Part shown: in pieces, positions 50,341 to 62,000 of the stretch
How the letters are laid out: the number at the start of each line of letters is the position of its first letter
Position numbering within the stretch: position 1 is the first letter of the stretch
Source of the DNA: Entoloma clypeatum
Taxonomy: Eukaryota; Basidiomycota; Agaricomycetes; Agaricales; Entolomataceae
Reading direction: 5' to 3'
Assembly: GCA_963565915.1 (NCBI GenBank)
Contig: OY751487.1
Coordinates: 310,001-374,000 of the forward strand
Length of the DNA stretch: 64,000 nucleotides
Notes under the pieces: generated by a model
What the model was told of the DNA's origin: nothing
What the model saw: only the letters and a program-made list of their open reading frames with translations
Database searches by the model: none
Position numbers and translations under genes: made by a program

Positions 50341-51674
50341 ATGTCCAACCTCCACATTGCCTCCCCCGAAGAAGTAAGTTTCAACACCGACAGACATACC
50401 AGACAATCCCGACTCCTGAACCTGTTCACCAACCCCAAAGATGAGAACAACATCCTTGGATGACTTGAAGATGAAACAGACCAGTTTCTGGTCAACATGT
50501 TATACGGACTCATCGCTATCCAGGAGTACCATTATAACACTTCTGCCTCTATCACCCACCTTATTGATAGTCACGCCGACCTCTTGGTAGACAGAGGAGT
50601 TTACCGACGCTTTGAAAGATTATTTCCCACATGTTCTAACTACCCCGACCTCTCGCTCATAAATCCCACCCTCAGACCTCCCACCCCAGTGATCTCCATC
50701 CCTGAACCCACCCCTGAACCAACCCCCATCCCTGACCCAGTTCCCCTTGTTGTCAGAAACCCTGACCCCCTGAGTACACCTTCCCCCGCCAAATCTGTGT
50801 CGCCCTTAACCAGCAGCCGAAGCCTTTCCAATGTCAAGACTGACGTGAAAGGAAAGAAACCGTCCTATGGAATTGCTAAACGCTCTGTTATGGACTTACC
50901 GGTTTGCATGTTACGCACTTTTCCCTTGCAGTGTACCTTCGTTATTTCTTTGACTCATCAGACCGCTTATTCATTTACCTTTATTCTACCATTCTCCTTT
51001 AGTATACTTTGCTCCCGCGCTGACTCGCACTCTGCAGTAGGGATTACTCAGTCCGCAGTCGTCTGACTCACTTCACACTGCCTTTCCGCAGTTACTGACT
51101 CATCCGCACTGCCTTCCGCAGCTACTGACTCACTCGCTACCGCTCGTAGCCAGTACTATATAAACCCCATGTACCATAGCTACATTCCTTAGATTTAGCA
51201 ATCACTTTGCTCTTCGCCTTTCCACTTCCTGCATACTCTGCCCGAACCTTGGAACGGTTTGTTAAGCATAACACGCTCCAGGAGAAAAACCGTATGCACA
51301 ATCATGTCTGTCCCACTTGGGCACGGTTCCTCATATCAGATCTCGCACATGGTTCCTCAGTTCAGACTCTCATCGACCTCACCAACGAGCCCGACTGCGT
51401 TGGTTATAAAATTGATACACATGGGCATGCTCACTCTCCGAGCAGACCTTGGCACCATCCTGCAGGATGGCTGCACATTGACAAAGGGCGCCAATGCAGG
51501 ATGTGTGGAGCTAAAGGACACATTGAGTGTCAGTGCGCACTCTATTTGCATGAAAAATGCGAGAAGAAAGCACCGGGACATTACGACTACGAATGTCTTG
51601 GTTCAGGTTATGCAGAGCTTGAGGGCAAACCATATGAATTCGACGACAACGCCTTGCATAACATGGCAACTTGA
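50341..51674 (+). pseudogene. GII third ORF, Gag-like, broken by a stop and a solo LTR
   Basis: Starts MSNLHIASPEEVSF; in-frame TGA at 50461 (GGA TGA CTT). It continues with LYGLIAIQEYHYNTSASI, a Pro-rich linker (PEPTPEPTPIPDPV) and a basic KTDVKGKKPSYG, where the solo LTR is inserted. On the far side the zinc knuckle CRMCGAKGHIECQC (C-x2-C-x4-H-x4-C) and further Cys/His (LHEKCEKK, HYDYEC) end at 51674. A frame difference exists across the LTR. Position after the chromodomain and before the 3' LTR makes it the equivalent of the GI third ORF, but with a zinc knuckle. Confidence 0.6.
50886..51273 (+). repeat. Solo GI-type LTR
   Basis: 388 bp, TGTTATGG...GCATAACA, flanked by the 5-bp duplication CGCTC (50881-50885, 51274-51278). 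TATATAAA at 51157-51164 and the RNA-start motif AGATTTAGCA at 51191-51200. It arose by recombination between the two LTRs of an inserted element. Confidence 0.92.
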
Positions 51675-51703
51675 AAACATTGAAGCCAGTGACTTCAAGC
51701 ATA

Positions 51704-51715
51704 GATGGGGGGTAA
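51704..51715 (+). promoter_or_regulatory. Polypurine tract of GII
   Basis: GATGGGGGGTAA touching the 3' LTR, same form as in the non-autonomous element (GGGGGTAA then TGTT). Confidence 0.7.
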
Positions 51716-52223
51716 TGTTGCACTTTTTCACCCTCTTCCTATGCACCTTCACACGACCCCTTGACTCTCGATCCTTATCCGACCCCGTTTCACTTAACTC
51801 CGACGACCCTGGGATACGTGTCCCCTCTGTCAGCACTATGACTCACAATGACTCGGACCATTCTCCTTTTAGATACATTTTCACTTGTTATCTCTGACTC
51901 ATGGCCTCGAGGCCTTATCTCTGACTCTTATGCCCCAGCCCCTTGAAACCTTTATCTAACCAATGGCTTATTTAGCTCCTGCGCAGCACCTACTTATTTA
52001 TAGCCATAGGATAACGTATATAAGACTTGTAACCTTAGAGTAGAGGTCCTTAGCTTGACCTAGGCAATTAACGCTTACCTGTCTTATCTGGAATGGTCTC
52101 AAACTAAGTGCCTTGCGAGGACTTAGCTCCGCTACATCGAACTGAGTCGTCCTCTTGAGGAACTCATTGATTGATCAAGTTTACCTATTGAGGGACTTGT
52201 TGTTGTAGGCTATTGTTGTAACA
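51716..52223 (+). repeat. 3' LTR of GII
   Basis: About 508 bp, TGTTGCAC...GTTGTAACA, with TATATAAG at about 52017-52024. No second copy in the window, so the right end is inferred from the TG...CA ends and the junction with copia Gag sequence. Confidence 0.65.
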
Positions 52224-53477
52224 GTCCCTTTTCCTTTTATAGAGATCTTTGCTTTGCCCGCAGTTTGTTCCCACAATGCCAAGAGATGTGACAACATCAC
52301 ATGCGGCCTGCATCTCAGGGTACATCGACGGTTCATTAACCAGAGCACCTGTGAAACGCTGTATGGATGTGTTTGATCAAGAAGCTCTCTCACACCTGCA
52401 GTCATGATATGTTCAGCAGGACTAGATGTCAACTGCGATTCGAGAGGAGGATGACAATGAGGGTCAGTCGTTTGAGTAGAAGATTGTTGGGAGGGAATGA
52501 TGCATCCTGAGCCCATGACAGTGGTGAAGGAAGGTGTCGGCAGATTCATAGTCATTGCCAATGAGGCAACATGAGAGCAGCCAGCGGTGTCACCTGCAGC
52601 AGCTTCTTGGGTGCGCTGGACCTTTTTCCAACTCTGTGACCCTTCCTTTTTGGGTACAAACAGCTGCTTCTTATTTTGATCACCAGAGTTGTTCAACAGT
52701 GTCTCCTTTTTCTTTGTTCTGTTGATGAGGTTTGCCGGAATTCTGGTTTGACCCCGAAGCATCAGCAGGTCCCGGACCATTGCGCCAGCGGGGTTCCTGT
52801 CCTTTCCGCTTGACAGCGGAGATCCTGTTGGCAGCCGGAAGTTGTGCTTTGGCTTGTATGTGCATGTACTCCACAGTTACAATCTCTTCAACATCGGTAA
52901 GTTTGAAAGTATCTAACTTCCATTCTTTGGCCAGATGCGAACCAAGATGTTTCCATTTGGGAGGTAGACAGTGCACAGCAAGCATCCCTTGCAATTTAGG
53001 AGCAAAGGGGATCTTGTGCCCGTCGAGGCATGCCAAGAGATCATGGAATTTAGAGAATTCCGGATGGGGGTCACCACCAGACAGGTGCCAATCGAGAGTC
53101 AAAGCCAAGTCCTTGAACATCTTGTCGGGGCCTTTGCTCTCAAAGAGAGTTTTCAGCTGATCCCAAACCTCTTTCGAAGTCTGTAATGCTGTAACCTCAT
53201 GCTCTACAGATTCCACCAGAGATAAGATGATTGCGCCACGCGCTTTCAAGTCTTTCTCCTTCCACTCGCGGAACTCCTTTCGTTGTTCAGACGTCGAAGT
53301 GGTTGTCAGGGAGGTTGGCTGTTTCCAGTCTCCAGATACAAGCATCCAGGTCCCTTCAAACTGTAAAAACCCTGTCATCTTATCCCTCCACTCCTTCCAG
53401 TTAGAGCCAGTCATCTTGACGACAGCGGATTTGTAATCAAAAGAAGACCTGATTTGATGCGAAGGGTGAGAGCGCAA
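52224..53477 (-). pseudogene. Copia2 Gag
   Basis: UBN2-type Gag: KMTGSNWKEWRDKMTGFLQF, TSKEVWDQLKTLFESKG and KFHDLLACLDGHKIPF. It ends with a basic linker (RISAVKRKGQEPRW) near 52680. A shift near 52700-52780 moves the frame to a Gln/Ser-rich continuation without a zinc knuckle. Start at 53477 (MRSHPSHQI). Confidence 0.82.
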
Positions 53478-53755
53478 AAGACTGGAAATAGAATGTGTCA
53501 GTCACATGTCAAATCACTGGATCTTAGATGAAACAGGGACACAGCAACATGTGTTTTACTCCACTAGGGTCCATCAAACCCCTATTCCACGTTTAACGTT
53601 GTGCACAGAGTTATCTGGTAGACACATGTATGGAGACGGATGGGCATTGTGATCATCGGCGTATTATCACCTGGATCTGCTGTAGCTCATCGCGCTACAC
53701 GATGATGTGGGATTAAACATCCACATGATCATTAATGTTGTATGTACAGATCGAG

Positions 53756-55294
53756 ACCATCATGGTCTGCGATGAGGAAGACCCCTCGAAGCGACCATGG
53801 TACTCCCCAGAATTTATGTATAATCTTAAATCCCCCCTCATCAATATCTGGGCATACCGTGCAAACATGACTGTCCCCCTATCACCCTTCAACAATTACA
53901 ACGAGCCAGGAAAACACATCCGCGACTGATTCCCTGACCGCATCATCCACAACATCACTCTTATCCGCGGCAAAACCGCTAAGGAGCGTGCCGAAGCCAG
54001 GAAGTTACGCCTCGTCACCCTTAACAAGGTGTTCGATGCCAACATCTGCTCTAACAAATCCGCTGTCATTGTTACCGACGCGGCCGTTCCCTCCCTTGTG
54101 TCAGGCCATCAAGCTGTTGCAGCTTGGGAAACCTGGCACATGGGGTACTCCATCAACAAAGACTGGGCGGCTGGTGGCCTCGCAGTCTCTGACGACACTG
54201 AAACCTTAGCAATAGGACATGGGTTCTCCAACCTGGTCACTCTGCTAGGGGGTCTCTCCCAACTGGAAGAAGTCCACATCTTCACTGACTCTGTTAACGC
54301 CATTCGGCGTGCCACAGACCCGGACCCCCACTCCTCACAGGCAACTGCGCTCACTATCATCAGTAACCTGGTTCCTTGGTTTGAGGAACCAGGTCTGAAA
54401 TCCAAGGTCTTCTTTCACCATGTCCCTGATTGCTCGGACCACGGCTTCGAACCCCATCGCGCAGTGCACGACTTTGCCTCCTCAATACACATCGAGTGTG
54501 GTGAGTCGGCCTCCAGATCCCTCAATTTCAATATGAAACAATTCATGGATGACATGCTAGGCGACTGGAACAACCTGTATCAGTCCCCCAAGTATGTTGG
54601 CTGTCACTACCAATTCCCGAGGTCGTGCATCAAACGCCAAGACCACGCTCGGGCCAAAAGAATGAAGCCGTCCCACCTCAAGGGTGGCACATGGCTTAAG
54701 GATGTGGGTCACTCCCAATCCCTCACAGCTCAAATGGTCCGCGGCCTCACCAGTCACACCCCAATTGGCCACTATAGACATAGGTTCAGTATTGGTGACA
54801 AGATTGAACAATATGACTGTGGATCAGGGTCTGTCGAGGACTTTGCCCATGTATTCTACAAATGTCTGCACCACCCCACCAGGCCCCCAGACATGCCCAC
54901 CTTCTCAAGGAACTCCCCCATATGGGACGTCTTTGGGAAATTCATTATGGACAACCCAGGGGCATTTGCCTTTAGAGACCATCCAACACCCAACACAAGC
55001 GTTGGCGGTAGTCGCGTGGTAGCGCGCTGGGTACAAAGGGGTGCAGTCCCCTCTGGCAAGCAAACACGATCGAAGGGTAAGAACTGCACAGGCACTTCTT
55101 TGGTGGGTAGGGCGCAGACACCCCCCAGCGCCGCCAACGGCCAACCTCACAAGGTTGGAGTGCTCTTGTATCATGCGGCCGAATATTCAGGTGCGCATAC
55201 TAACGTGTTTGTTTATAACAGACTCCCCCGTCCTGGTGCGAGGACATGTCAGCTCGACGGAGCTTTGTGCCGCTTGTTCTTCATGTGTACGTAG
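53756..55294 (+). pseudogene. LINE2 RNase H and C-terminal region
   Basis: Frame from the 5' end is interrupted once at 53927-53929 (GAC TGA TTC, one step from CGA). Then VIVTDAAVPSL, DDTETLAIG, IFTDSVNAIRRATD and HRAVHDFASS match RNase H catalytic positions. C-terminal KGGTWLKDVGHSQSLTAQ and a Cys/His tail (QYDCGSGSVEDFAHVFYKC) follow, as in Agaricomycete LINEs. Confidence 0.85.
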
Positions 55295-55395
55295 ATCCTC
55301 GGATCGATGTAGTTTACTCTATGTCAAGCGGACTGTACCCCTAGTATACCGCTATATAAATTGTTGACCCAAAAAAAAAAAAAAAAAAAAAAAAA
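53756..55395 (+). mobile_element. LINE2: 5'-truncated LINE with poly(A) and 16-bp duplication
   Basis: Flanked by GTATGTACAGATCGAG at 53740-53755 and 55396-55411; ends in 25 A (55371-55395). These are the marks of target-primed reverse transcription. It lies in the Copia2 leader. It contains the RNase H and C-terminal region only. Confidence 0.95.
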
Positions 55396-55493
55396 GTATG
55401 TACAGATCGAGGTGCACTTGATCTATCATGTTCGCGATGTAGCGGCATCGAGTCTACTAAGACTGCCAGCGACGAGCGCAATGGCGAGTCTCA

Positions 55494-55505
55494 GGGCTCA
55501 TAACC
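55494..55505 (-). promoter_or_regulatory. Primer-binding site of Copia2 (half tRNA-iMet)
   Basis: GGTTATGAGCCC in element sense directly follows the LTR and pairs perfectly with GGGCUCAUAACC of initiator tRNA-Met. Confidence 0.85.
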
Positions 55506-55808
55506 TGTTGGAACAGCATACAATCACATCAACACTGGAGGTGATCACAGTGGATGGGTCGTCGCACAGTCCAGTAGTACTCTATGCTATGCGCTACAGA
55601 TCGTGTATCTATGATAGAGAGAGAACCTTACTACTAACCTTGAGAGGTGTTTGCAAGGTGGGGGTTACTCGGTAAGAGCGTTCAATTGCACAGAGAATAA
55701 GGACAGTCTTATATACTAGTCTACTTATTTGTACATTATTTGTATGTCATGGGATTGAGCACATGACGCTATAGATGAAATATCTATAGGAGTGGAATTT
55801 GTTCAACA
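55506..55808 (-). repeat. 5' LTR of Copia2
   Basis: 303 bp, TGTTGAACAAAT...GTTCCAACA in element sense, similar start to Copia1 (TGTTGAACATAT). TATATAAG near 55720-55713. Confidence 0.82.
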
Positions 55809-57344
55809 AATGGTCACAAGAAGCTATTTTTCTCCAAGGATGCTTGTGCAATGGCTGACCGCTTGGTTGAAGCAGCAACTCTTGGTTACCTGTCGGACCC
55901 ATCTGATATCATTCTCTACTTCAGGATGGGGACAGACAAGGATGGTCTCCATATCTATCGCACCATCCGAGGAACCAATTCAGTTGAGGGAGGAGTTCAT
56001 ATGACTGTTCATCGTGTTTTTGGATCTCTTCAGGCTTCACCCGAACTGGCAGAATGTCTTCTTCTGAATTGGATTTTGCATCGCAATTGCATGGTATTTG
56101 TTCTTTGGACAACAGACAGGATCATTGAGCTTGCCACTGAAACTGGCACTACACCATCTTTTCCTGCACCTCACATTCTCCGAACATGGATAGCAACAGC
56201 AGAAACTTTTGGAATAGTCCCACTCTCCTCCCAGCTTGCTGAAAAATGCAACATTACAGTTCTTCCACCCCGTCGAATCACTGGCATGCCATATCATTGG
56301 GATTTCCCTGTTGAATGCTCACCCGACTGTCTACAAAGCCTGTGAACCGATATTGTTACCTTCAGCTCCGGCAGCGTAGCCTACACCCAATCACCCCAGT
56401 TCATACAATTGCTGAATATGCCAAATTCAAGCAGCATATTCACGACACACAGATTTGCCGGAATACCAAGAAGATCTATCCTACGCATGAAGCCAATAAC
56501 ACAATTGATTTCAACAAATTTTCAGTCTTTTGGAACTCAGAGGTCAAAAAACAAGATCGTACCGAGGTTGATTCAAACAAACGACTCTACTACAAGCTTC
56601 CATCACAGCTCGAGCGGCACCACAAGAGGATCCTAGCATGGAAGTCAGAGCGCTCAACTCTCCTCATGGGAGGTAACGCTTTCGCTCTCAAGCCATTCCG
56701 TGACCTCCTTATAAATGATAACACAACAACATTACCTGCCCAATTACCTCCCGAATTACTAACTGGTGAAAAAGACCACTGCTATGATGAGGAAGATAAG
56801 TAAACTTTTCAATCAAGTTCATGCTCTTCACTCACATTGGATAGACTTCACAAACTCTGATATGCCCATTGACCCCGTTGGTCAACCACTACCTATTCCA
56901 CATAACGAGGATGCGGCAGAACACAATGACATGGCAGAGCAGAGCGAGAATGCCTCTCAAGCCTCGTCTCCGAGTCTTCCCCATGAGGCCAAAGTCGTAG
57001 CCGAGGATGGGGAACGAGAATGGTTGTGTTCCACACCAACAACCTTGGAGCACCACCACATGGTGCTTTCATTTGTTTCTTCCCAGCAAGCAAGTGCTCC
57101 TGCGCTCATGTTTTCTCATCCGGCATCAACAATGATACCAAAGAGAAAGGAGAACGCGTGGTGTGCCCTTTGTGTCCAAGTATTGTGTGAGCGTCGTTTT
57201 GAGTGTAATGGCCACGTGAACCGAGCATGGTGCAAATGCGACCATCCAGCATTGGTTGGTAAGAAGAAAGTACGGTGGTCGGAGGCGGAGATAGAGTGTT
57301 GCATTGCATTGCATGAGGCAGGAGAGGGCTTGAGTCATGCATGA
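55809..57344 (+). pseudogene. C-terminal part of an Agaricomycete DDE-like family, truncated
   Basis: The frame is already open at the Copia2 boundary (HKKLFFSKDACAMADRL). It carries YFRMGTDKDGLHIYRTIRG, NSVEGGVHMTVHRVFG and IATAETFGIVPL. A shift near 56315-56345 leads to KPVNRYCYLQLRQRSLHP and LYYKLPSQLERHHKRI (to 56803). A further frame (56766-57344) ends with a Cys cluster, C-x2-C-x4-C-x5-C-x8-C-x-C (from CALCVQVLC), and a basic end. From memory the GTNSVEGxxH signature belongs to a large basidiomycete family related to transposase-type proteins; enzyme activity is not shown. Confidence 0.55.
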
Positions 57345-59043
57345 TAGGGAAGGAAGTGTAATGGGGGCATACTGCGGATAATGGGCCATGTACATGCACA
57401 TGTACAGTACATGAGGGGGGAGCAGGTAAAATTGCAGAATGAGTTAGAAAAGGAGATTGTCAGAGAAGTATTGAAACACACCATGAAAAAATGGCTCCCT
57501 GGAGCACATCACCAGTAGACTAAACCTTTCCATCCTCATCACAACCTATACTCCAAACCTGGCTTGAGGAACGAATGTCGAAGTCGCTTGCACAAAGGAG
57601 GATAAGCGAGGCAGTTTGGTTCGGTCGAGCGGATACGTGATGAGATATCATAACACAGGGTTGCCTGGGAGAAAGAGGATCTGGTGGGTGCTACTAGGGA
57701 AAACAAAGAGAAGTGTGATGAAACGTACCAACCGTCGAGCAAACTATCGATCATCCGCGATATAGGTCAAAGTCTTCGAAGTGCGTGCACCGCAGTGAAT
57801 GGCAGTATGATGGTATTTTTCATTGAAAAATACTAACATTCTGGTCCAACTCCGTACCTGATTTCCAAGGCGGTGTGGCTCCGAATTTGGGTCCAACTTG
57901 AGCACCGATGTGTTCCCTGAGCCAGCTACCTCAGCCGAAATTGCGGTTCCATGCAGGAGTGGTTCCCCAAATGGGTGATCGTGGTTCCCGACAAATCCCC
58001 GGTACAGTTGCCCCTCAGGCTCTTTGCTTTTTCTTTTGTTATAGTATTGTAAATATAATTGATTTGATCTGATTCTTTCTTGCAAAAACCACTCGAACTT
58101 GTATATTGCCGTGCTCTGCAGCGGCCCACTCACCAGTGTTGGAAGCGCAACAAAGACATGCAACTCTGTCACAACACTGTGATACAGAACCACAAACAGG
58201 ATATGGAACCAAGGAATCAAGACCCAAGGAACTACAACCCAGTCTGGTGGAACCACATGCAACAAAGTTGGATGTTGATTGTTGATTGTTGGACCTTGGA
58301 TTCAATTTGTTGGATGTATGTCCAGCTTTCGATGGGAACCACAACCAGCCCTGAGTGGAACCACAACCTTGTCATGCACAACTACATTCTAAGCAGTTGT
58401 AGTTGGTAGTTGGTTGATAAAAAGTTGATTTTACAATAAATGTTTTTATGTTTTATGTTTCTGGCCTATCTCAAGTGAGATCTAGGTGTTGGGTGTTGAG
58501 CAAAAGGCCAAAATTTAGACCTAAAACCTGAAAAAAGACATGAAACCTGGAAAAATGAGTTGAACTTGGAATATTCAATGAAAAATACTGTCATACATAT
58601 GGCAGGCATTGTTTGCTGCACGTTGCACATCTTGAATTTGATTGGCCAAGTCCTGACTCCATACGGAGATCATTTCCTATTTGGACTCGGGACGTGGGAC
58701 GATTCGGGATGTGGAATCAAGCTTCAAGTTGAAAGGGGATTAGCCAGAGGTCATTTGAAGTCCGGGAGGGGTTTGACATAGGAAAAATTGAGTTTTAGGA
58801 CATACTACGGTGTGATAAATCTCTTTCTTTTCTCTGTTTTCTCTCTCCTTTTCCAACTTGATTTCTTCGTCGCGGCCACAGAGTCAGGACACGAGCCCAT
58901 TACTAATCCAAAAAAAAATCGCATTAAACTGCAGAGTGATATGCAAAGCACTGTAGGAATCACAGCCACTCCCACCTGAACTGATCCCATCGGCCCGGGT
59001 GAGTATGGCTCTTAGCTTCCACTCTCATCGTTCCGATTGCACC
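57345..59043. other. Intergenic region before the NLR-like gene
   Basis: No supported gene; frames are short and unrecognised. It shares ~30 bp (CTCTGCAGCGGCCCACTCAC) with 6355-6385. Confidence 0.45.
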
Positions 59044-62000
59044 ATGTCAGACCACGGTTTGAAACGGAAGTTTGAGCTATCACCCCAGTCCTTGGAACGT
59101 GAGGAAAGGACGTCCAAAATTCGCATCGATAGACCTGGATCGCATTCGAACCTGGACTTTCATGTATGGTTGCCAGCGCCTCTCTTTGGAGCATAACTAA
59201 ATATTCACAGACAAATAGCCCGGCTACGTTGAACATAGTACGGACTGCTGGCCTCACAGAGGCTTCTCAACCCTGTTCAACGCCTCCTGTGAGTTAGATT
59301 GTTCCGATTGTTTCTCAGAGATGCGAGAAACTTTGCCCAGCATGCTTCGCAAGAAAAAGCAGATCCTACGCGTGAAGGTGTGCAAATCTGTTACGCTTGT
59401 GCATCACTCAGTCCTCTAATCTCTCCCAAGGACCCACCCGCACATTCGACAGCGATCCTTTTCGTCCTTGTAGTACTTCGATGCCAGGGGAGGTGCCAAT
59501 GGGCACTGGTAAGATACCAGTGCTATCCCGCCTAATGATGGCAGACATGTTGACTCCTGCCCCGAAGGCCACTACCCCATGAATGCTGTCGCTGGGGCTT
59601 CAACCACTCCGTCCAATCTCTCCCAATTATCAGCAAGCGACAGACTTGGAGCAGCTGATCCTGGCGTCGTTCAGCTGCTCAATCCTTCGATGATTGACGT
59701 GGCGGGGAACTTTAACATTCACTATGGACACACCTACATCGACTCGCGGCAAATATTTGGACCGGAGTCAGGAAATATCGATGACATGCAGAAGTCACTC
59801 TTCGTAGGTGTCTCGAAACCTCAAGCGACGCATTTCCTCATGTGTTGTGCTAGCAACACCACCTCAAATCTTGGCCTTCCTGGAAGGCCGTCTACGACGC
59901 AGATATCGGCGAAATGGCGGCATTTACACGTGGCCCGTGCACCCAGGGGACGCGGGTTGACGTCTTGCGCAGTATACACCGATGGGCAATGGATAGTTCG
60001 TCAGATTGTCCACGTGTTTTTTTGTTGATGGGCCAGGCAGGATCCGGCAAGTCGACCATCGCATATACCATAGCCCGCGACTTCGACGCCAACGCCAACC
60101 AGAACGGCATCTTGGGTGCCAACTTCTTCTGCTCAAGGCTATTCGAAGAGACCAGACTTCGCCGGAACATCATACCGACGATTGTATATCAGCTTGCTCG
60201 TCGATCCAGATCTTATGCTCATGCCTTACTTCGGGCGGATAAGTTTGACTCTGTCCATTTCCCTTCGAAGCAGATGGAGGACCTTCTCGTTGGCCCGTGG
60301 GTTCAGTCTGCTCCCGAGCTCTCTTCTTATCTCGTCGTCGTTGATGCGCTGGATGAGATCCAGGCCGGGGAAGGGTCAGCTTTTCTGCGACAGCTCCTGA
60401 AGACAATTAACCAAGGTCATTTACGAAGACTTAAGTTTTTGGTCACCTGCCGATCAGGTCCAGACTTCATCGACCTCTGCTCATCCTTCGTGTCGGAGGC
60501 CGTCTATCGTCTCTACGAAGTGCCTACAGACACTCTCGAGGCTGACATCACGAAGTACCTGACAGCCGCCCTCCCAGCCGTTCAAGGCGAGCCTCAGCTT
60601 GCAGAGTTAGCCCGAAAGGCAGATGGACTTTTCATCTATGCAGCGACAGTGGTGAGATATATCCGTCCACGTGTCAATATGACGAAGGGCGAACAGCTCA
60701 CCGTGATGCGCCTGCTCTGTGATCATGGATCATCCATCCCCGAGAGCACGGACGCCCCGTCACTCATCGACGAGTTGTACCAGCAAATCCTGCGGGACGC
60801 TTTTCGCGGACTCTCTGATACCCTGATACGGAATCGCTTGAGAATCCTCCATACTCTCTTGTGCACCGCGGAACGTGTATCCGCCTCCGTTGCTGAAAGG
60901 CTGCTCTCTGACACTGATGCCATGAAAGATATGGCAAAGGTAGTTGTCGATGACCTCCACGCAGTTCTCTACATCAAAGATGATCGAGTCCTCTGGTACC
61001 ACGCGTCGTTTCCCGATTTCATATTTTCTCCGGAGCGATCCACGTTCAAGGTCTCTGATGCATTGGGCAGTATTGACATGTCCTGTAATGAAGAAGCCCA
61101 CCATAGTCTTCTCACCCATTCTTGCTTCGCCGTCATGAAGTCCGATCTTCGATTCAATATTTGCAGTCTCCAATCATCATTTCTTCTGGACTCGGAGGTC
61201 CCTGACCTCAGTCGCCATGTCCAAGAGACCATCGGTGATGCCCTGAAATATTCGTGCTATTATTGGGCTCGACACTTGACTGCAGCTTCGCATTCCTCCG
61301 GCGGTGATGGTCTACGGAGCCGTGTCCGCGATTTCCTTCATGTTCGGGTGCTATTCTGGATTGAGGCTATGAATCTACTGGGATCGCAGTCTGCAATCAC
61401 GCCGTTGCTTCAACAAGCCCACGGGTGGATCCTGGACGTGAGAATCTGATGTGGTTCCATGAATTAAACTTATTATGAATAAATTAGGGTGACAAGCACA
61501 TAGGATGCCATTCAGACCTCGCCCGCGACGTTTCCGAAATGACCAACTTCGCCACATACTTCACCGGAAGCCCAGCGGCCCAGTCAACGCCACACCTGTA
61601 TATCTCATCATTGACAACATGGCCATCAGACTCCAGTATTTCCCAGGTGTGGAAGCACCAATTCTCTTGCGTCCCCTCCTTGAAGCAAAGCGGAGTTCGG
61701 AACACTCTGCCGCTGATGATGATCCAACACAGTAGTGCGGTACAGTGCATTGCATGCTCGAATGATGGCACCCACTTTGTCTCTGGTTCAGACGACAAGT
61801 CCGTGCGGGTGTGGGATGCCTCGACAGGTATGGAACTGAGAACACTCAACGGGCACACAGGTGCAATCTGGTCTGTTGCATTCTCAAGCGACGACACCCG
61901 TATTGCCTCTTGTTCAGAGGACAAGTCAGTACGGTTGTGGGATGCCTCTGCTGGCGTGACAATTTGGACGCTCAATGGGCACTTGGATGCCGTGTTGTGT

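Larger units (their letters stand above)
42783..52223 (+). mobile_element. GII: second chromovirus, 5'-truncated, split by two insertions
   Basis: Plus sense. RT, RNase H, integrase and chromodomain run from the Tc1 boundary to 44868. They resume at 50230 beyond the CACTG element with the tail of the chromodomain region, a third ORF with a zinc knuckle (itself split by a solo LTR), a purine tract and a 3' LTR (51716-52223). 5' LTR, gag and protease are missing. Several stops and shifts show it is old. Confidence 0.75.
52224..55808 (-). mobile_element. Copia2: 5' part of a copia element with LINE insertion
   Basis: Minus sense: 5' LTR 55506-55808, primer site 55494-55505, leader, Gag, then truncation at the GII LTR. 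The leader is split by LINE2 (53756-55395). Pol and the 3' LTR are absent. The leader has no long frame, unlike Copia1. Confidence 0.85.
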
